Shown: positions 35,655 through 51,478 of the stretch, in pieces
Layout: every line of letters starts with the position of its first letter
Position numbering within the stretch: the stretch's first letter is position 1
Assembly: GCA_002749535.1 (NCBI GenBank)
Contig: MZZL01000404.1
Coordinates: forward strand, 157,065-221,064
Origin: Apophysomyces variabilis
Taxonomy: Eukaryota; Mucoromycota; Mucoromycetes; Mucorales; Mucoraceae
Reading direction: 5' to 3'
Length of the DNA: 64,000 nucleotides
The notes under the pieces: generated by a model
What the model was told of the DNA's origin: nothing
Seen by the model: only the letters and a program-made list of their open reading frames with translations
The model's database searches: none
Program-made: the position numbers and the translations under genes

Positions 35655-36949
35655 TTAATAATGATCAATAGTTTCAACAGCTACAGCAGGATCGCCTCCA
35701 AAGTTCAAGCGACCTGATTCCCATTCCTTTTCAAATGCTTTTCGCACTGCAACGATATTCTTGTTCTTTGTGTACGATTGAAACAACTCAGGACATTTGG
35801 GTATCTGCCTACGAAGCCATTGTATATAATATCTCGTCTTTTCGTAGTGGCATTTAGGCACCTTGTCCTTTTTTATACTCACTGCGCCATCAGATGATAC
35901 GTGTAACAGTGCCTTTGTCACCTCGCGGTACTCTCGAAAGATTAGATAATGTTCGTTCTTAATTTTGAAGAAGAAATCTTGTCCATTACGTTTGCAGCGG
36001 ACCACTATCCCTTCTACTTCACGGTTTTGGTACAATCGCGTTCGCTGAATCTCTTCAGCAAACTTTTTTACGGTCAGGATGTCAGGATGTACTTTGTAGG
36101 ATATCGTCCGCATCCCAAACGTTTCGGCGACTTGACGCACGGTATTGATCGGTAATGTGTGAAAACCCGCGGTATTATAATTGATTCCATGCAAATAAAG
36201 TCCACTCTCCTTCTCAGGATAAGGAAGAATATGTTCCTCGAAGGTATCGTCACATAACTAACAAAAAAGAAGTCCGGTTTAAGCAATCGGATATTGTACA
36301 GCGATACAGCACTTACTTCAGCTACAAGCGTGATATTTTTCTCTAGGAGCCATTTGGCAAGCTCCTTTTCTGTTTTGCCTACAGACTCAAGGTGCTTGAT
36401 CAACCAACAATAGCCAACCCCGCCATGGGCCGACATATCATCTTTTTGATCCGGTATCGAGTGTTTCGACGTTACGACCACGGAACTTGCATTCACTGCT
36501 GCTATAAAGATGATGCATCCATTCTCTTTCACTGTTACTTCATAGGGCCCGGCCGTCTCCTTCTCAAGAGAAGACCACTAAGGATGAATGTCAGACCGAC
36601 GAACCTGGCTATAGCACGTCGTGGTATGGTTTACCTGAGTTGCCGCCGTTTCATTCACATTGAAAAATTTGTCATATCCTCGCGCGACGATTTTGTATTG
36701 ATTGTTTTCTTTTGTTGTGAATAATCCTCGGGCCATGGTAGGATAGGTCGATTGCTTTTTTTTGTATACATGTTCTCGCATTGTCCAGCTCACCCACGTG
36801 GTATCATCCACATCGTATGATTTGTAACGCAATTCTTTTCCATGAGATTTCTCGAGTTGGTATAACTTTTGTATAACGGTATGATCATCGGCTTCTACTG
36901 CCGATAGCGTAACTGGAGGAATGTTCACATTATGGTTTTGATTGTCCAT
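35655..36949 (-). CDS. TRL1: Fungal tRNA ligase, ligase domain only
   Basis: Joins tRNA exon halves after intron removal (and HAC1-type mRNA in yeasts). Three exons: 36949-36635, 36577-36317, 36257-35655 (392 aa). Nucleotidyltransferase motif I is VKENG with the AMP-accepting Lys at about residue 122. VTSKHS, HGGVGYCWL, GLYLHGINYN, motif IV EGIVVRC and motif V FFFKIKNEHYL follow in the order of fungal Trl1. Yeast Trl1 continues into kinase and cyclic phosphodiesterase domains (over 800 aa); here a stop follows directly after the ligase domain's C-terminal part (ending VETIDHY), and the next DNA downstream on this strand belongs to another gene. The healing activities must be encoded elsewhere or be absent. 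Start chosen as the ATG giving the usual ligase-domain length. Confidence 0.85.
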
Positions 36950-36958
36950 GGCAGTTTA

Positions 36959-37375
36959 ATGGACTTTGCGATCCGGAAAGATCAGTTCCCCGAAAGCAAA
37001 GCCGCAGGACGGCCTTCTGGCAAGTCGATCATGCTGGAGCAGGATGCTTACCGAAAGCGACAACGCTTTGTATTTCGACTCTCTCTTCTCCCTTGTGTAT
37101 GCGATACAGTCTATATTACTGGATTAAGTATCTTATATGGAGGATTGTCTTCAGTAGATCCACTTTACGTTAAATACGCTTGTTCATCCAATAAAAGATA
37201 AACTAATTACTGACACCGTATCCCCCTCCAGGGTATACGCACTTTATTGGGAGGAGCTGGTGGCCATCCTGGGACGACAGACGAGGAAAAGAAACAAAAG
37301 GGGGAGCGGGAAGGCTATGAAGGCCTAGGCACCTCAACCGCAACGACCAATAAAACACTGTCCAACATGAAGTGA
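36959..37375 (+). CDS. Small basic protein of unknown function, divergent to TRL1
   Basis: Two exons, 36959-37069 and 37232-37375 (phase 0), give 84 aa: MDFAIRKDQFPESKAAGRPS, KRQRF, then GIRTLLGGAGGHPGTTDEEKK and a polar tail ending TLSNMK. The ORF is open over both exons with good gtattt/ccag splice sites. Its ATG lies only nine bases from the TRL1 start on the other strand, which leaves no space for two promoters; a downstream ATG at 37031 is possible. I do not recognise it. Confidence 0.4.
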
Positions 37376-38178
37376 GTCTAGGTCAAAGAGTGCAATTGCG
37401 ACGTGCATATACCTACTAACAGGGGGATGAGTCGTGACGAAAAAGAAAAGAAGTTCAAAGAAGCAAAGAAAGCGACACATTAGCCAACGCAAAGATGGAT
37501 TACTTGTATGAAAGAGATCATTCATCAAGGACCTAGACATATATATGTACATGTAGCTTTTACTGAATAGCCATTCTAGAGGCACTTATAATATGACCAT
37601 TCAAATTACAAGGATTGACAGTATATAGCGCGACAGTTCACTCATGTGAAACAGAAATATAGAATGCAACGAAAAATAGATCGTTCTTTAACCAATACGA
37701 ACATCTTCAGCCAATGTAAGTTGCGAGACTACAACAACAGTGATCAACCCATCGGTTCTTGCCGTTCTGCTCCATCGAATGAACATCGTCAGTTCAGGAA
37801 CAAGACTACGCTATCCTATTGTTATATTAGACCTGAGCAAGATTTGAACTATGCACAGTAAAAGCATGGCTTTTTTTTTCTTTCTGCTTTGAGCATTCTG
37901 TTACTGTTAAGATACAGCGTGAAATTTGTCAGTCTCAGCGCAACGTTTTCATGCTCGCTGGCACAAAAGTACATTTTAGCTGAAGCAGATTACATTGCAA
38001 GAGTTTTTATTTTCTGATACTTGCTTTTGAATCAATAAATATGGTTTCAATGCTAATTGTATTCTTATATACATATATCTACAGTGACTTTATAACCTTG
38101 ATGTCGCTTATGAACATGGCTAGCTATAAAATAACAGCTTTTCCCTCACCATTACTACAGTGACTATCCTCCATTTGT
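37376..38178. other. Intergenic region
   Basis: AT-rich with no coding signal apart from a short, motif-free ORF at 37646-37861 (+). Confidence 0.35.
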
Positions 38179-38589
38179 TCAGAATCCTTTTTGTTCCTCC
38201 GTTTCTTCTTTATTCTGCTTGATAGCCGAAAGAAACGAGACAGGTGTATTCTTGAATCGTGCAAACGGTTGGTCATGATTTAATTCCTTCGGTGATGCAG
38301 GAATATAATTCGTTGGAGGTAACGATGCAAAGCCAAAGTATGTCCCTTGAGAAATAGCTGTGTATGGAGGAGCACTCCCCCAACCGTCTTCTGACTCTGG
38401 CTGAATGGGAGGAGCCGATTCGTTGGACCAGTTGACGGGAGAGGCAAATGGCCGCACTGCTGCGGTAGCAGGCGATGGTGTAGCCAAGTGGGTTTTATTC
38501 AAGTGTTTCGTGAGAGTTTCTTCGGAAGAGCTGACTGTAACCGCATTTAAACGTGAGATCAGATAATCATGCTCTTCTGACATTGTCAT
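38179..38589 (-). CDS. Hypothetical protein, largely disordered
   Basis: From ATG at 38589 the product has 136 aa (MTMSEEHDYLISRLNAVTV, then Ser/Thr/Pro-rich sequence with ASPVNWSNESAPPIQ, GWGSAPPYTAI, GFASLPPTNYIPASP and a lysine/glutamate-rich end). ATGs further upstream in frame (to 38658) would add up to 23 residues. Composition is consistent with a real but disordered protein; no domain or family recognised. Confidence 0.45.
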   Translation of the reverse strand: MTMSEEHDYLISRLNAVTVSSSEETLTKHLNKTHLATPSPATAAVRPFASPVNWSNESAPPIQPESEDGWGSAPPYTAISQGTYFGFASLPPTNYIPASPKELNHDQPFARFKNTPVSFLSAIKQNKEETEEQKGF

Positions 38590-39714
38590 GGAGAGGAAAA
38601 CAGCGGTTGTCATGATGCCGCTCTGGATATCGTTGAAACATCGGAGATTGAAAAACACGCAAGTTACAGAATTCCCTTTTCTTCTGCCTGTCGATGAAGG
38701 TGCTCAGTTGAGACTTCTTTATAAGAGGGCTTGAGATTCTACATGTGCTATATAGACCATGAGAAGCTCTTATTAACGCCACGATTTATGTTTTTAATTG
38801 CATTTTGTTGAGATACAGTTGTTTGTAGTTTACTGTTACCCATAATGTAGTAATGGACACAGCTTTATGGTTATATGTAGTATTCATTCATACATCTGCT
38901 TGGAACTTTTTCGGAGAGTGCGGACTCCATTAAAGAAAGCGTAGCAGATTTGTAGGGAGGGCCATGGTTCATTGGCATAACCAACATTTTCAGAATTGAT
39001 GGAGATCACACCATGTAGTGTAATTATTGAAATGTAAACTAAAAACAGGGCATTTTGCACGTATTAAACGAATGTTCTACCCAAATATCCTTAGTCAAAC
39101 TAAGGAAAACGAGTCGAGTCTTTGCTGTACGTTTGTAGTTGAAATTTTGAGCATTTTTAACAAGAGAGTCTGAGGATTATAATTGAAGTTGATGCTAACC
39201 TTCCCTGATGGATAGGGTTGGAAGAAGCGACAGCCAAGACAAAAAGGAGAACCGATTATGGATGTGTTTGTCTCACTTTCCCTATTTGACAGTCAACATC
39301 TTTTGCGGTTGACACACTCTCTTTCTTTACTCATCGTTATTGCCCTCACCCTTCCTTTCCCCATTTCCCGTCCCTACAATCACTTTAGAACATACATACA
39401 GTCGCTCTTTTGCCTATAGAGTAAACCCATTTCAGGATTTCGTTCTACGGATCTGCTGGGATCTCATCTTGTCTGAATGAATACGCCCCTTTAAACCATC
39501 CTTTCCTTATACCATTATCATCTTTAACCTTAATTTCAGGTCGACACTCAGTCGATTCCTGCTCCACTCCTATAATACTATCTTTTTTAGACAATCATTC
39601 GCACCTTTTCCGTACATTTCTCGAGTAAGTCTAGTCACGCCATTTAATAAGTATTAAGGGCTAATCTTCTCCTGACTTGTGTTATGTGCAGAATTTGAAA
39701 ACCCAATCAATCTC
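38590..39714. other. Upstream region of the DYRK gene
   Basis: About 1.1 kb without genes. 39280-39600 is pyrimidine-rich, promoter-like sequence. A possible 5' UTR intron may end at the tgcag near 39691, since the coding frame is open from there without an ATG until 39715. Confidence 0.45.
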
Positions 39715-44311
<4,597 letters not shown>

Positions 44312-45159
44312 AAAATTAAAAAGGGCGCAGAGCAGTTGTTTGATTGTTATACTTATGGTCTTATACAAGCCGACGCCGATAAGATCAGCAAGGCAGATTT
44401 GTCATGGGTCAAGATCGTAATGCCAACTATCTTAGTCGTGTCAAGAAAGTTTCCACTGCAGTAAGCTCCTTTTTCTTTTCCCTTGTTGCTTTCTTTTTCG
44501 TTTTGGTCAATATATCTCGCGTTTTTTGCATTTCGTATGTTTGGTATAAATATGTGCGGGAATGTATAAAAAAAGTCAGTTATTTGCACGGACAAGCATG
44601 AATTGGTTTTTATTTGTATTTTGGCTGGGAAGTATCAAGTTGGAAGTATGTTATGCATCTTGTGTTTCCCATAGAGACAACAGGTTTTTCGCGTGCGCAT
44701 ATCTGATTCCGAAATAGGGGAAGGAAGACCCCGATGGTCATTGGATCTTTTGATACACAGGCTTTGGAGGAAACATAGTTGTTTTTAAGTTTTCAATGAG
44801 CAAGAGGACGAATCACGGGGCTTCATATGATGGCTTTGTTGATAAAAAAGGGCAAGGCTCATAATGTGTTTGTCCAACAAAAAGATCTACCGTTACTTTG
44901 GAGTTTCGGACGGATCTGACCGATGAAATGTACCACCTGTTCTCAGGATTGGCTCGGTTTCTCACTGTTTCCCCGCATGGGGGGGGGGGTTGGACCGTCT
45001 ACGTACCTCAAAAAAAAAGAACATCGTGCTAGACGCCACACAAAAAAAGTCCTTTTTTTCCTCTTCTTTTGTATTTCCCTTTTTCTTCTCTCTTTCTTTT
45101 TCTTCTTTTATTTTAAAACCTTTTTGTCTTATTGCAAAGCTAAAGAGAAAAAGAAAACG
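44312..45159. other. Intergenic region with a poly-G tract
   Basis: 3' flank of the kinase gene and promoter of the zinc-cluster gene. A run of 11 G occurs at about 44981-44991, and a long pyrimidine-rich block (45050-45120) leads into the ATG. The open frame from 44923 is low-complexity and is probably untranslated. Confidence 0.45.
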
Positions 45160-46554
45160 ATGCCACCAAGTCCGCCTAGTAACCGTAAAATGACCAATCC
45201 ACATCCAAATCGACATTTGCTTGCCGAACGCTGTTCGACTGTACGAGCATGTGAACCATGCAAACGCCGAAGACGACTATGCAACGGCCACCGTCCGTGC
45301 AGCCACTGTATCGATTCGAATGTCGATTGTATTTATAATGTAGTTCCCGACCATTCACGAGGTGTTTTTACAACAAACACTGCTCGGCGGCTAAGTTCCG
45401 GTTCAGCTTGTGAGACCTGCCGTCGACGGAAAACAAAGTGCGATGGCAGCAATCCTTGTGCGTTCTGTGCTGCTAATGGTATTGAATGTGTGAACAATTC
45501 CGAGCGACGAAAGAGGGCCATGATGCCGGCCGCTGACAATGAGGCCATGGACCGGATCGAAGATCGTTTGAGACGCATAGAGAAACTTATGACGGCTTTC
45601 ACCCCCAGCCCGCTCTCACAAACAACCACTCATTTTCCGGAAGAGCATGTTCAGATATCAGGCATGACAGCCTTTCGAAAGCTTTCATCACCACATCCTC
45701 CTCCACCTCCACCTATGATGCCTCGTCCCCACCGTCATTCTGTTCAGGGTATCAGTGTTGCTAAAGAACAATTGGAACTGCGTACGGCTTATGCCACACT
45801 AAGAGGTAAAAAAAATTGCATCAGACAAAGAAAGGGAAAGCGGTTTTTTTACCTATTTTGTATTTGTAAAGAGAAAGGGCCTTCACCTAGTTATGAATCT
45901 GCAACACGCTATGCAACACCTCCCCACAGTAGCAATAGCAACAATATCAACAACAACCAGAACCAAAATTATGCGTTAACGGAGCAGATCCGATCCCTTT
46001 CACCTCCGCCATCGGCAGGGGCCTCCTCATCACCGCCCATGTCGCCTAGTCAAATATCCAGTGCAACTTCGCCTCTTACTGCATCCATGCTCAACCTGAC
46101 CTTGTCACCCTCCTCCTCATCTACATCATCCAATTCCTTACCACCACCACACACCTCATTGTCAACACCCTATCTAGGTCACAAGAACACCTGGCCTGTC
46201 TCGGGTCTCTCTGACCAACCAGGCCTGGTGAATCATAGTAGCAATGGTACACCAAGTCCGCCGTCTTCCTCCCGCAGCACGTCCCGGGATACTGAGTGGA
46301 AAACATCCTCCTCCTCTTCATCGTCCTCCATCATGCCTAGTCTAATGGGTAAATGACATCAAACAAAAGAAAAGAAGAGGTCACGCTGGCCAGTTCACAC
46401 GGGAAAAAAGCTAACTTAATCATGCAATATATTCTTAGACCAACTCTCGAAACGAACATTTGCGTTGGATTACCCTGTTACACAGTATCCAATCTATCCA
46501 TTGACTCCACCATCGCGTCATCCTCCATCACCACCCAACTCTATGACAGAATGA
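45160..46554 (+). CDS. Transcription factor with two tandem Zn2Cys6 clusters
   Basis: Three exons: 45160-45805, 45872-46348, 46439-46554 (about 412 aa). Two complete Zn2Cys6 binuclear clusters follow each other: ACEPCKRRRRLCNGHRPCSHC...DC at residues ~30-57 and ACETCRRRKTKCDGSNPCAFC...EC at ~84-111, about 27 residues apart. A short coiled-coil-like helix (MDRIEDRLRRIEKLMTAF) lies behind the second cluster, as in dimerising zinc-cluster proteins. The rest is Ser/Pro/Asn-rich and disordered, with a Pro-rich end (PLTPPSRHPPSPPNS). No fungal-specific middle homology domain was seen. Intron 1 (66 nt) is in frame and could be retained. The last exon is supported by phase and Pro-rich coding continuity. 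DNA-binding regulator in the nucleus; target unknown. Confidence 0.85.
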
Positions 46555-47117
46555 TGGTGTGCTATCCATTCCTTTCCTTCCTTCTTTCTTTTACATTCGT
46601 TTTCTTTTCTTTTTCATCTGTACAACGCTAGCCTCTTATTTTTTGCTTCCAGATAATCTAAACTTTAAAAATGTCTATGTGTATGCTATTTTAAATTTAT
46701 ACTTTTTATATTTTCTTTGTTTCTTTGTTTTTACATATTCGGAAACAAAGGACGAAAAGGAAAAAAAGGCATTAACGGATCGAGAGGAACAGCTGAGCAG
46801 GAAAAAAAAAGAAAAGAAAAGAAAAAGAAAAGAGAAAGCAGTGATCATCTTATTGACGACAATGTGAACAAGTCATGCTGAGGCTTGAACCGAGAGCTGA
46901 CATGTCATAAGGGCCCGGACTATTCCCTTGTTAAGATACTCAAAGCAGTAAAAGAAGAAGGAAACAACGGAAAAGAAAATAGATGGTATAAAAGAGGTGA
47001 AAGGTTGTTTATTATATCAGTAAACTGGCCTATTGGATCTAAGGGCAGGATATAATGGAAATTGTTCTATCATACAGTAAGAATTAAAGCAAAGGCCAAA
47101 AAAAATGATGGGTGCAT
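46555..47117. other. Intergenic region between convergent genes
   Basis: T- and A-rich flanks; the ORF at 46559-46867 is low-complexity (KKKEKKRKRKE) and not convincing. Confidence 0.4.
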
Positions 47118-48130
47118 CTAGTAAAAGTGTATACGGCGTACTGGCAGCGTTTCCAACGCCTTGTTTTCACCGATGAGGCTATCGTCATTGCCCGATTCTT
47201 TACTACCTTCAGCCCCATGGCCTTCCTTCATCAATGCTCTTATTGGCAGCTCAACATCAAAAGCTTTTATCAGAACAAAGCGAACAGTCCGCTATTACTT
47301 GGCACGAGCCGATTCGGTTGAGCCACAGCTCGTTTAACAGTGAGATGGAATGAAACTGTTTATAGAACAATATCCTTTTTTTTTCTTTTACCTGCTACGT
47401 GTGAAACAGAGAGCTGCTTCTAGAACTAAATACGATTAGAAGCAGACATTGTACAGACTCAAAGGTGCGCACGATGTATAAAGCTTCCTGTATACGTGGT
47501 CCATCAAAGTGGTTACTTAAGTCAGGTTTGTTTAACAAATAGCTAGGACCAAAAATATTCTTTCCATCCAAGTGATTGATATCATCAAAGCCAGTGGATA
47601 ACTCTCGTTCCTGGGAAAACAGGAAGACACTTTTCCAGGCTACCGGTATTGTTTAAGGACAAAGCTCACCTGTTCAACTCTTAGCAACTGCACATAAACC
47701 ACAAAACATTTATTTATTTCCCAATAAGAATATGAAATGGGTTGAATGCGCGGCTAATGTACTGTGTGGACTGTAGTCTGAGTCATGGGCATAGAGGAAG
47801 CTATTCCTAATGTTGGTTTGACCTGGTGTAACCTCTCGATCTCGGAGCATCTTTATATACTCTGCAACCTAGAGTTATTATGCTTAAAAGCCAAACTCTT
47901 CTTTTCGCATTCGGTCAAAAGAAAAAATGGCGTAGCTCATAAAGAGGCTTCTTGATTTCGTCAATGACACTGTGTAAAACGGTAAGAGACTTTGATTGTC
48001 GTTTACCAAGCAAAAGAAAATATTGTTAGAAGCGATCAAACATTCTAACATGTTCGTTACACGTATTTCTGCGCAAAAGCACGGCATAAAAGAGGCAGTG
48101 TGCTGTATATCATGTGAATCGTCCTGCTTC
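47118..48130 (-). CDS. Multi-exon gene of unknown function (approximate model)
   Basis: Several minus-strand segments have clear coding character. From 5' to 3': around 48020-47910 (SLTVLHSVIDEIKKPLYELRH), about 47876-47730 (VAEYIKMLRDREVTPGQTNI, then FLYAHDSDYS), about 47612-47458 (ERELSTGFDDINHLDGKNIF, then GPSYLLNKPDLSNHF and IQEALYIVRTFES), a short exon (KQLSVSHVA), one with TVKRAVAQPNRLVP, and a last exon (FDVELPIRALMKEGHGAEGS...RRIHFY) ending with a stop at 47118-47120. Two of the introns would be only about 35 nt with good donor and branch-point-like sequences (for example ctaat at 47427-47431, minus). More 5' exons may reach 48600 (a start-like MPSGQWSCPGF). I do not recognise the family. 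Confidence 0.4.
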
Positions 48131-49065
48131 TGTAGTACAGCTGAAGAGTAAATAAATAAAAGCCCTTGTTTTCTGCTTCTGCGAAGTGGTTAAGTATATA
48201 TTCTTCTTCACATATCGTTCTTAGGCTGCAATCGATACATAACAAAGCTCTTCCAATGGCATTCTTCTTGTTTACAGATGATCTATTTTTTTTTAGAAGA
48301 GAAAATTGATATTGGATGCGAAGCAATTATGCAAGTATAAATCGGCATTCTTATCCGCTGACTTAAAGGAGCACTAATTTCTTTCTTTTGCATGAAGCGT
48401 GTTGTGACACTTGTTTTCTGCGTGCGGGATTGTTTTATTGTCCCTGTACAGGATAGCACATTAATGTACATGCGGCAGTGCTGTAATATATGTATACAGA
48501 TGGTAATGATGACAACAACAACAGTGCAATATCGGCAAGGCAGTACCTTAATGGTGTAACATCGGATGAACCCGGGGCAAGACCATTGGCCGCTGGGCAT
48601 GGAGCGGGGCACGATGGATGAAGGATTGCTCTGCAGCTTTGTTAGATTGAGAGCTGTCGTACAGTACTCTGCACAACACAAACTCCCTTTGTTGAGCGCC
48701 CTTTTCTTTTTCTTTTCTCTTTTATTTTTTTTTGCTTTTTTTTTCTTTTCTTTAGTTATGCAAAAGAGCAGAAATCGATAGTTCCATCCGAATTAATGTC
48801 AACGGCTGTAAAGTATGCAGCCTTCGACATTTTATACGGACTCTCTGTCATTACCATGTTTCAGTAATCTGCTTTTACGTGATATTGGTCTGTTTGACTT
48901 GAAGGTTGTCACAAAGACGTAAATGAGATTAGACACATCATGAAACTCATAGCCTGCTTGTCGTGTTCTTAGGAGTCATCATGGCATTCCAGATGGGCGA
49001 ATCGTGCTAGGTTAAGATCAGGAACATCTGGTGCGAAACGCAACGTTCACATAACAACGAAGGCT
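48131..49065. other. Intergenic or 5' part of the neighbouring minus-strand gene
   Basis: Contains possible 5' exons of the unidentified minus-strand gene (ORFs at 48057-48326 and 48283-48681) and the promoter of the FYVE gene. I cannot resolve exons here. Confidence 0.3.
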
Positions 49066-51080
49066 ATGCGCAGTAATCATAGTAGTAAAGGAACAAAAAG
49101 CTTGCATTCAAATGTACTATTGCGCTCTTTTCCTCGTCATGAAAGGCAAGATTTGCCTCGACCTGTATCGGCTCGAAATGTTACCTTTCCCCCTGAAAGC
49201 TTGCCCTGCTGTCTTGAACGCCCATTTGAAGATATCAGTAGTGGGAGCAGTCAATGCCATCCCTCTTTTTCCTCTTCCTCTTCTTCTTCTGCTTCATCAT
49301 CGTCATTTTTTTCTCCTTCTTTTCATTCCTCTCCTTCACTCATCACGGCCCATTGCATCAATTCTCCTCTAATAGCCACCGAAAAGAAAAAGCGACGCGA
49401 TAGTACAGGAAACATGGATTTAGCAAAGCAACTAGAACCATCTTCTTCGACAACAGTCATTAGAAAGCCTCAGCGTTCATCATGGTCTCCCCATAGTAAC
49501 CGCACAGCCCGTCCATCCGACACTGATAATCATTCATCTAGCGAAGTGACAATTTACCCACAAATCGATATCTTTGACGTTTTTGGCGCCAAGATCTCAC
49601 GAATCACGCGGACAATGCAACAATACCATCTTGATGACTTATGTCGATCTAAGATGACAGTCAATGAACAGGAGGCGCGAGTCACCTCATCTGATGACCC
49701 GAAGATAGACTTTAAAAGGTTCGAACAGAAGGAGGAAGCCAATAATAATACCAGCATCTGTCCTTGTCATCACGAAGAATTTGATTCCAACGCTAAACTT
49801 TTACAAAAAGTACCTAGCACAGGGGTACATGCGACCAAAGATGGTTCGGCCGCTGGACGGCCTGTCCTGACGACCTTATTCTTGACGACAGACTACTTAT
49901 TCCAGTCACACCGATCAGAAGAAACAACACCGATTATGCCGTACGACACTGATTCATCGTCCGCAACATGGCGTACCCAGTTTCGGGAATTGATGACAGT
50001 CTGTGTGCTCCTTGCTGAACAATTGGAATGCTTTTCCACAGACTTGTTAGATTCTGAGAGACGCGTACGCGAACTACTGTTTATCCACAGTATGCTCAAT
50101 GACGAGTTTCAAGAGCGTGAAAAGGCTTACGAAAGTCGATTGCGCGAATATGGGGAGGCGGCTCAACGACAGCGAATGATGATCGAGTCGTTGGAAGAAT
50201 TAATGGTTGATCTTGAAATGAAGACTAGAAGATGGCAACCATCTGGGCAGACGCTGGACGTTGCTACAGCTGCTAGTATATCTAAGCCTACCAAGCATTG
50301 GGACGTTCGACGGACAATTTCGGATACTTTCAATTTAGAAGATAAACATGATCTCGTACAACGCACCCGTTGGGTGATTGGGACGATGATGGGAGGTAGT
50401 GTAGGCACCGGAAAGGTCATACATTCCTTCGAAGACCAATTGCGTGGTATGGAATTGGTTATTGCCGGTGTAGGTGCCACTTTTACGGAAGAAAAGGTAA
50501 GGGATCCATTGAAAAATGCAGGGAAAAAAGAGAACTTGACCGTCCTAAGATATCTGATTTGGTTGATTTTTTTTTTGCTTTTGTTTCGGAATCGGATGGA
50601 CTGATAAAAAAGTTACCTACCCGTTACCATCGTTACGTATTACATCTTTCACAAGAAGATCGAAAAAGTCGGTTCGTACTTCTACCAAGGCATCAATGGG
50701 TTCAGGATGAACAAGTCCAACAGTGTCAATTCCGATGCCGGCGCGAAACGGCGGAAGAAGAAGAAGAAGAGGAAGTAATGCGATGCAGAACCATGTTTAG
50801 CTTTCTGGAGCGAAAGCATCATTGTCGGAGGTAAGCCCGAGACATCCGTGTAATACAATCAAAAAGAAAAAGAAAGCATGTGTACACACGTGGTTACGTG
50901 TCACGCATGGCTGCTTTTTTTTTTCATGTGCTCACTAAGAATAAACAAAGGTGCGGGCATATTATATGCCATCGTCATAGTTGTAACCGACTTCCACTTT
51001 TTTTACCGACCGGAAGCACCGGCCAATGGTGTCGTGTGTGCGACGAATGTTTTATTGAACTCATCCAGCCAAAACTGTAA
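49066..51080 (+). CDS. FYVE-type zinc finger protein
   Basis: Three exons: 49066-50496, 50550-50830, 50951-51080, in phase (613 aa). The N-terminal half is Ser-rich and disordered, including a long serine run (residues ~67-90). Residues ~300-400 contain a helical, coiled-coil-like part (LLAEQLECFSTDLLDSERRV and a following Glu/Arg-rich helix). The C-terminal ~85 residues form a FYVE finger split by an intron: HQWVQDEQVQQCQ (WxxD box), FLERKHHCRRCG (R-x-HHCR-x-CG core), CHRHSC and WCRVCDECF. This domain binds phosphatidylinositol 3-phosphate on endosomes and vacuoles. A Glu-rich insert (about seven Glu) sits between the first cysteines, making the finger longer than usual. Family placement beyond FYVE is not possible from sequence alone. 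Confidence 0.8.
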
Positions 51081-51478
51081 ATACAATACACACTCTGTCT
51101 CTCCCTCCCTCTCTCTCTCGACACACACACACACAGAAACCTAGACGCAAAAATACCCTCGTGCTATATCACCTTACCATTACAAGTCCTTATTACCCTA
51201 TTTTATTGATCCTTTCATTTTGTCCCTTTTTCTTGTTATTTTTTTTTTGGTTTCTGCATTCACTCTTATACCCCCTCTCTCTGTCTCTCTATCTCTTTCT
51301 GTGTCTCCCTGCTTTTTTTTTATTTTATTTCCTTGTTAAAAAAACAAAAGTTTATTTTTTATTTATTGAAATTTTCATGTTTAATGAAAAGAAGAAAAAA
51401 AAGTTTGGAGCAAATATACCCTTTTTTGTTTTTGTTCTTTTCTTTTTTTTTGTTTCGTTGGATAGTAAAACAAACTTG
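51081..51478. other. Convergent intergenic region with CA and CT tracts
   Basis: Shared 3' flank of the FYVE and TEAD genes. It holds CT-rich stretches, a short (CA)n run at about 51122-51136 and T-runs; no gene. Confidence 0.4.

Noticed and set aside
37790..37862. tRNA-like T-loop sequence (minus strand TTCAAAT)
   Set aside because: Flanking bases do not pair to form T, anticodon or acceptor stems.
44923..45159. N-terminal extension of the zinc-cluster ORF
   Set aside because: The translation is low-complexity (lysine and phenylalanine runs from pyrimidine-rich DNA) and a better ATG at 45160 directly precedes the domain.
46875..46930. Possible tRNA on the minus strand (GGTTCAAGCC)
   Set aside because: The T-arm stem does not pair and no D-arm or acceptor stem can be formed.
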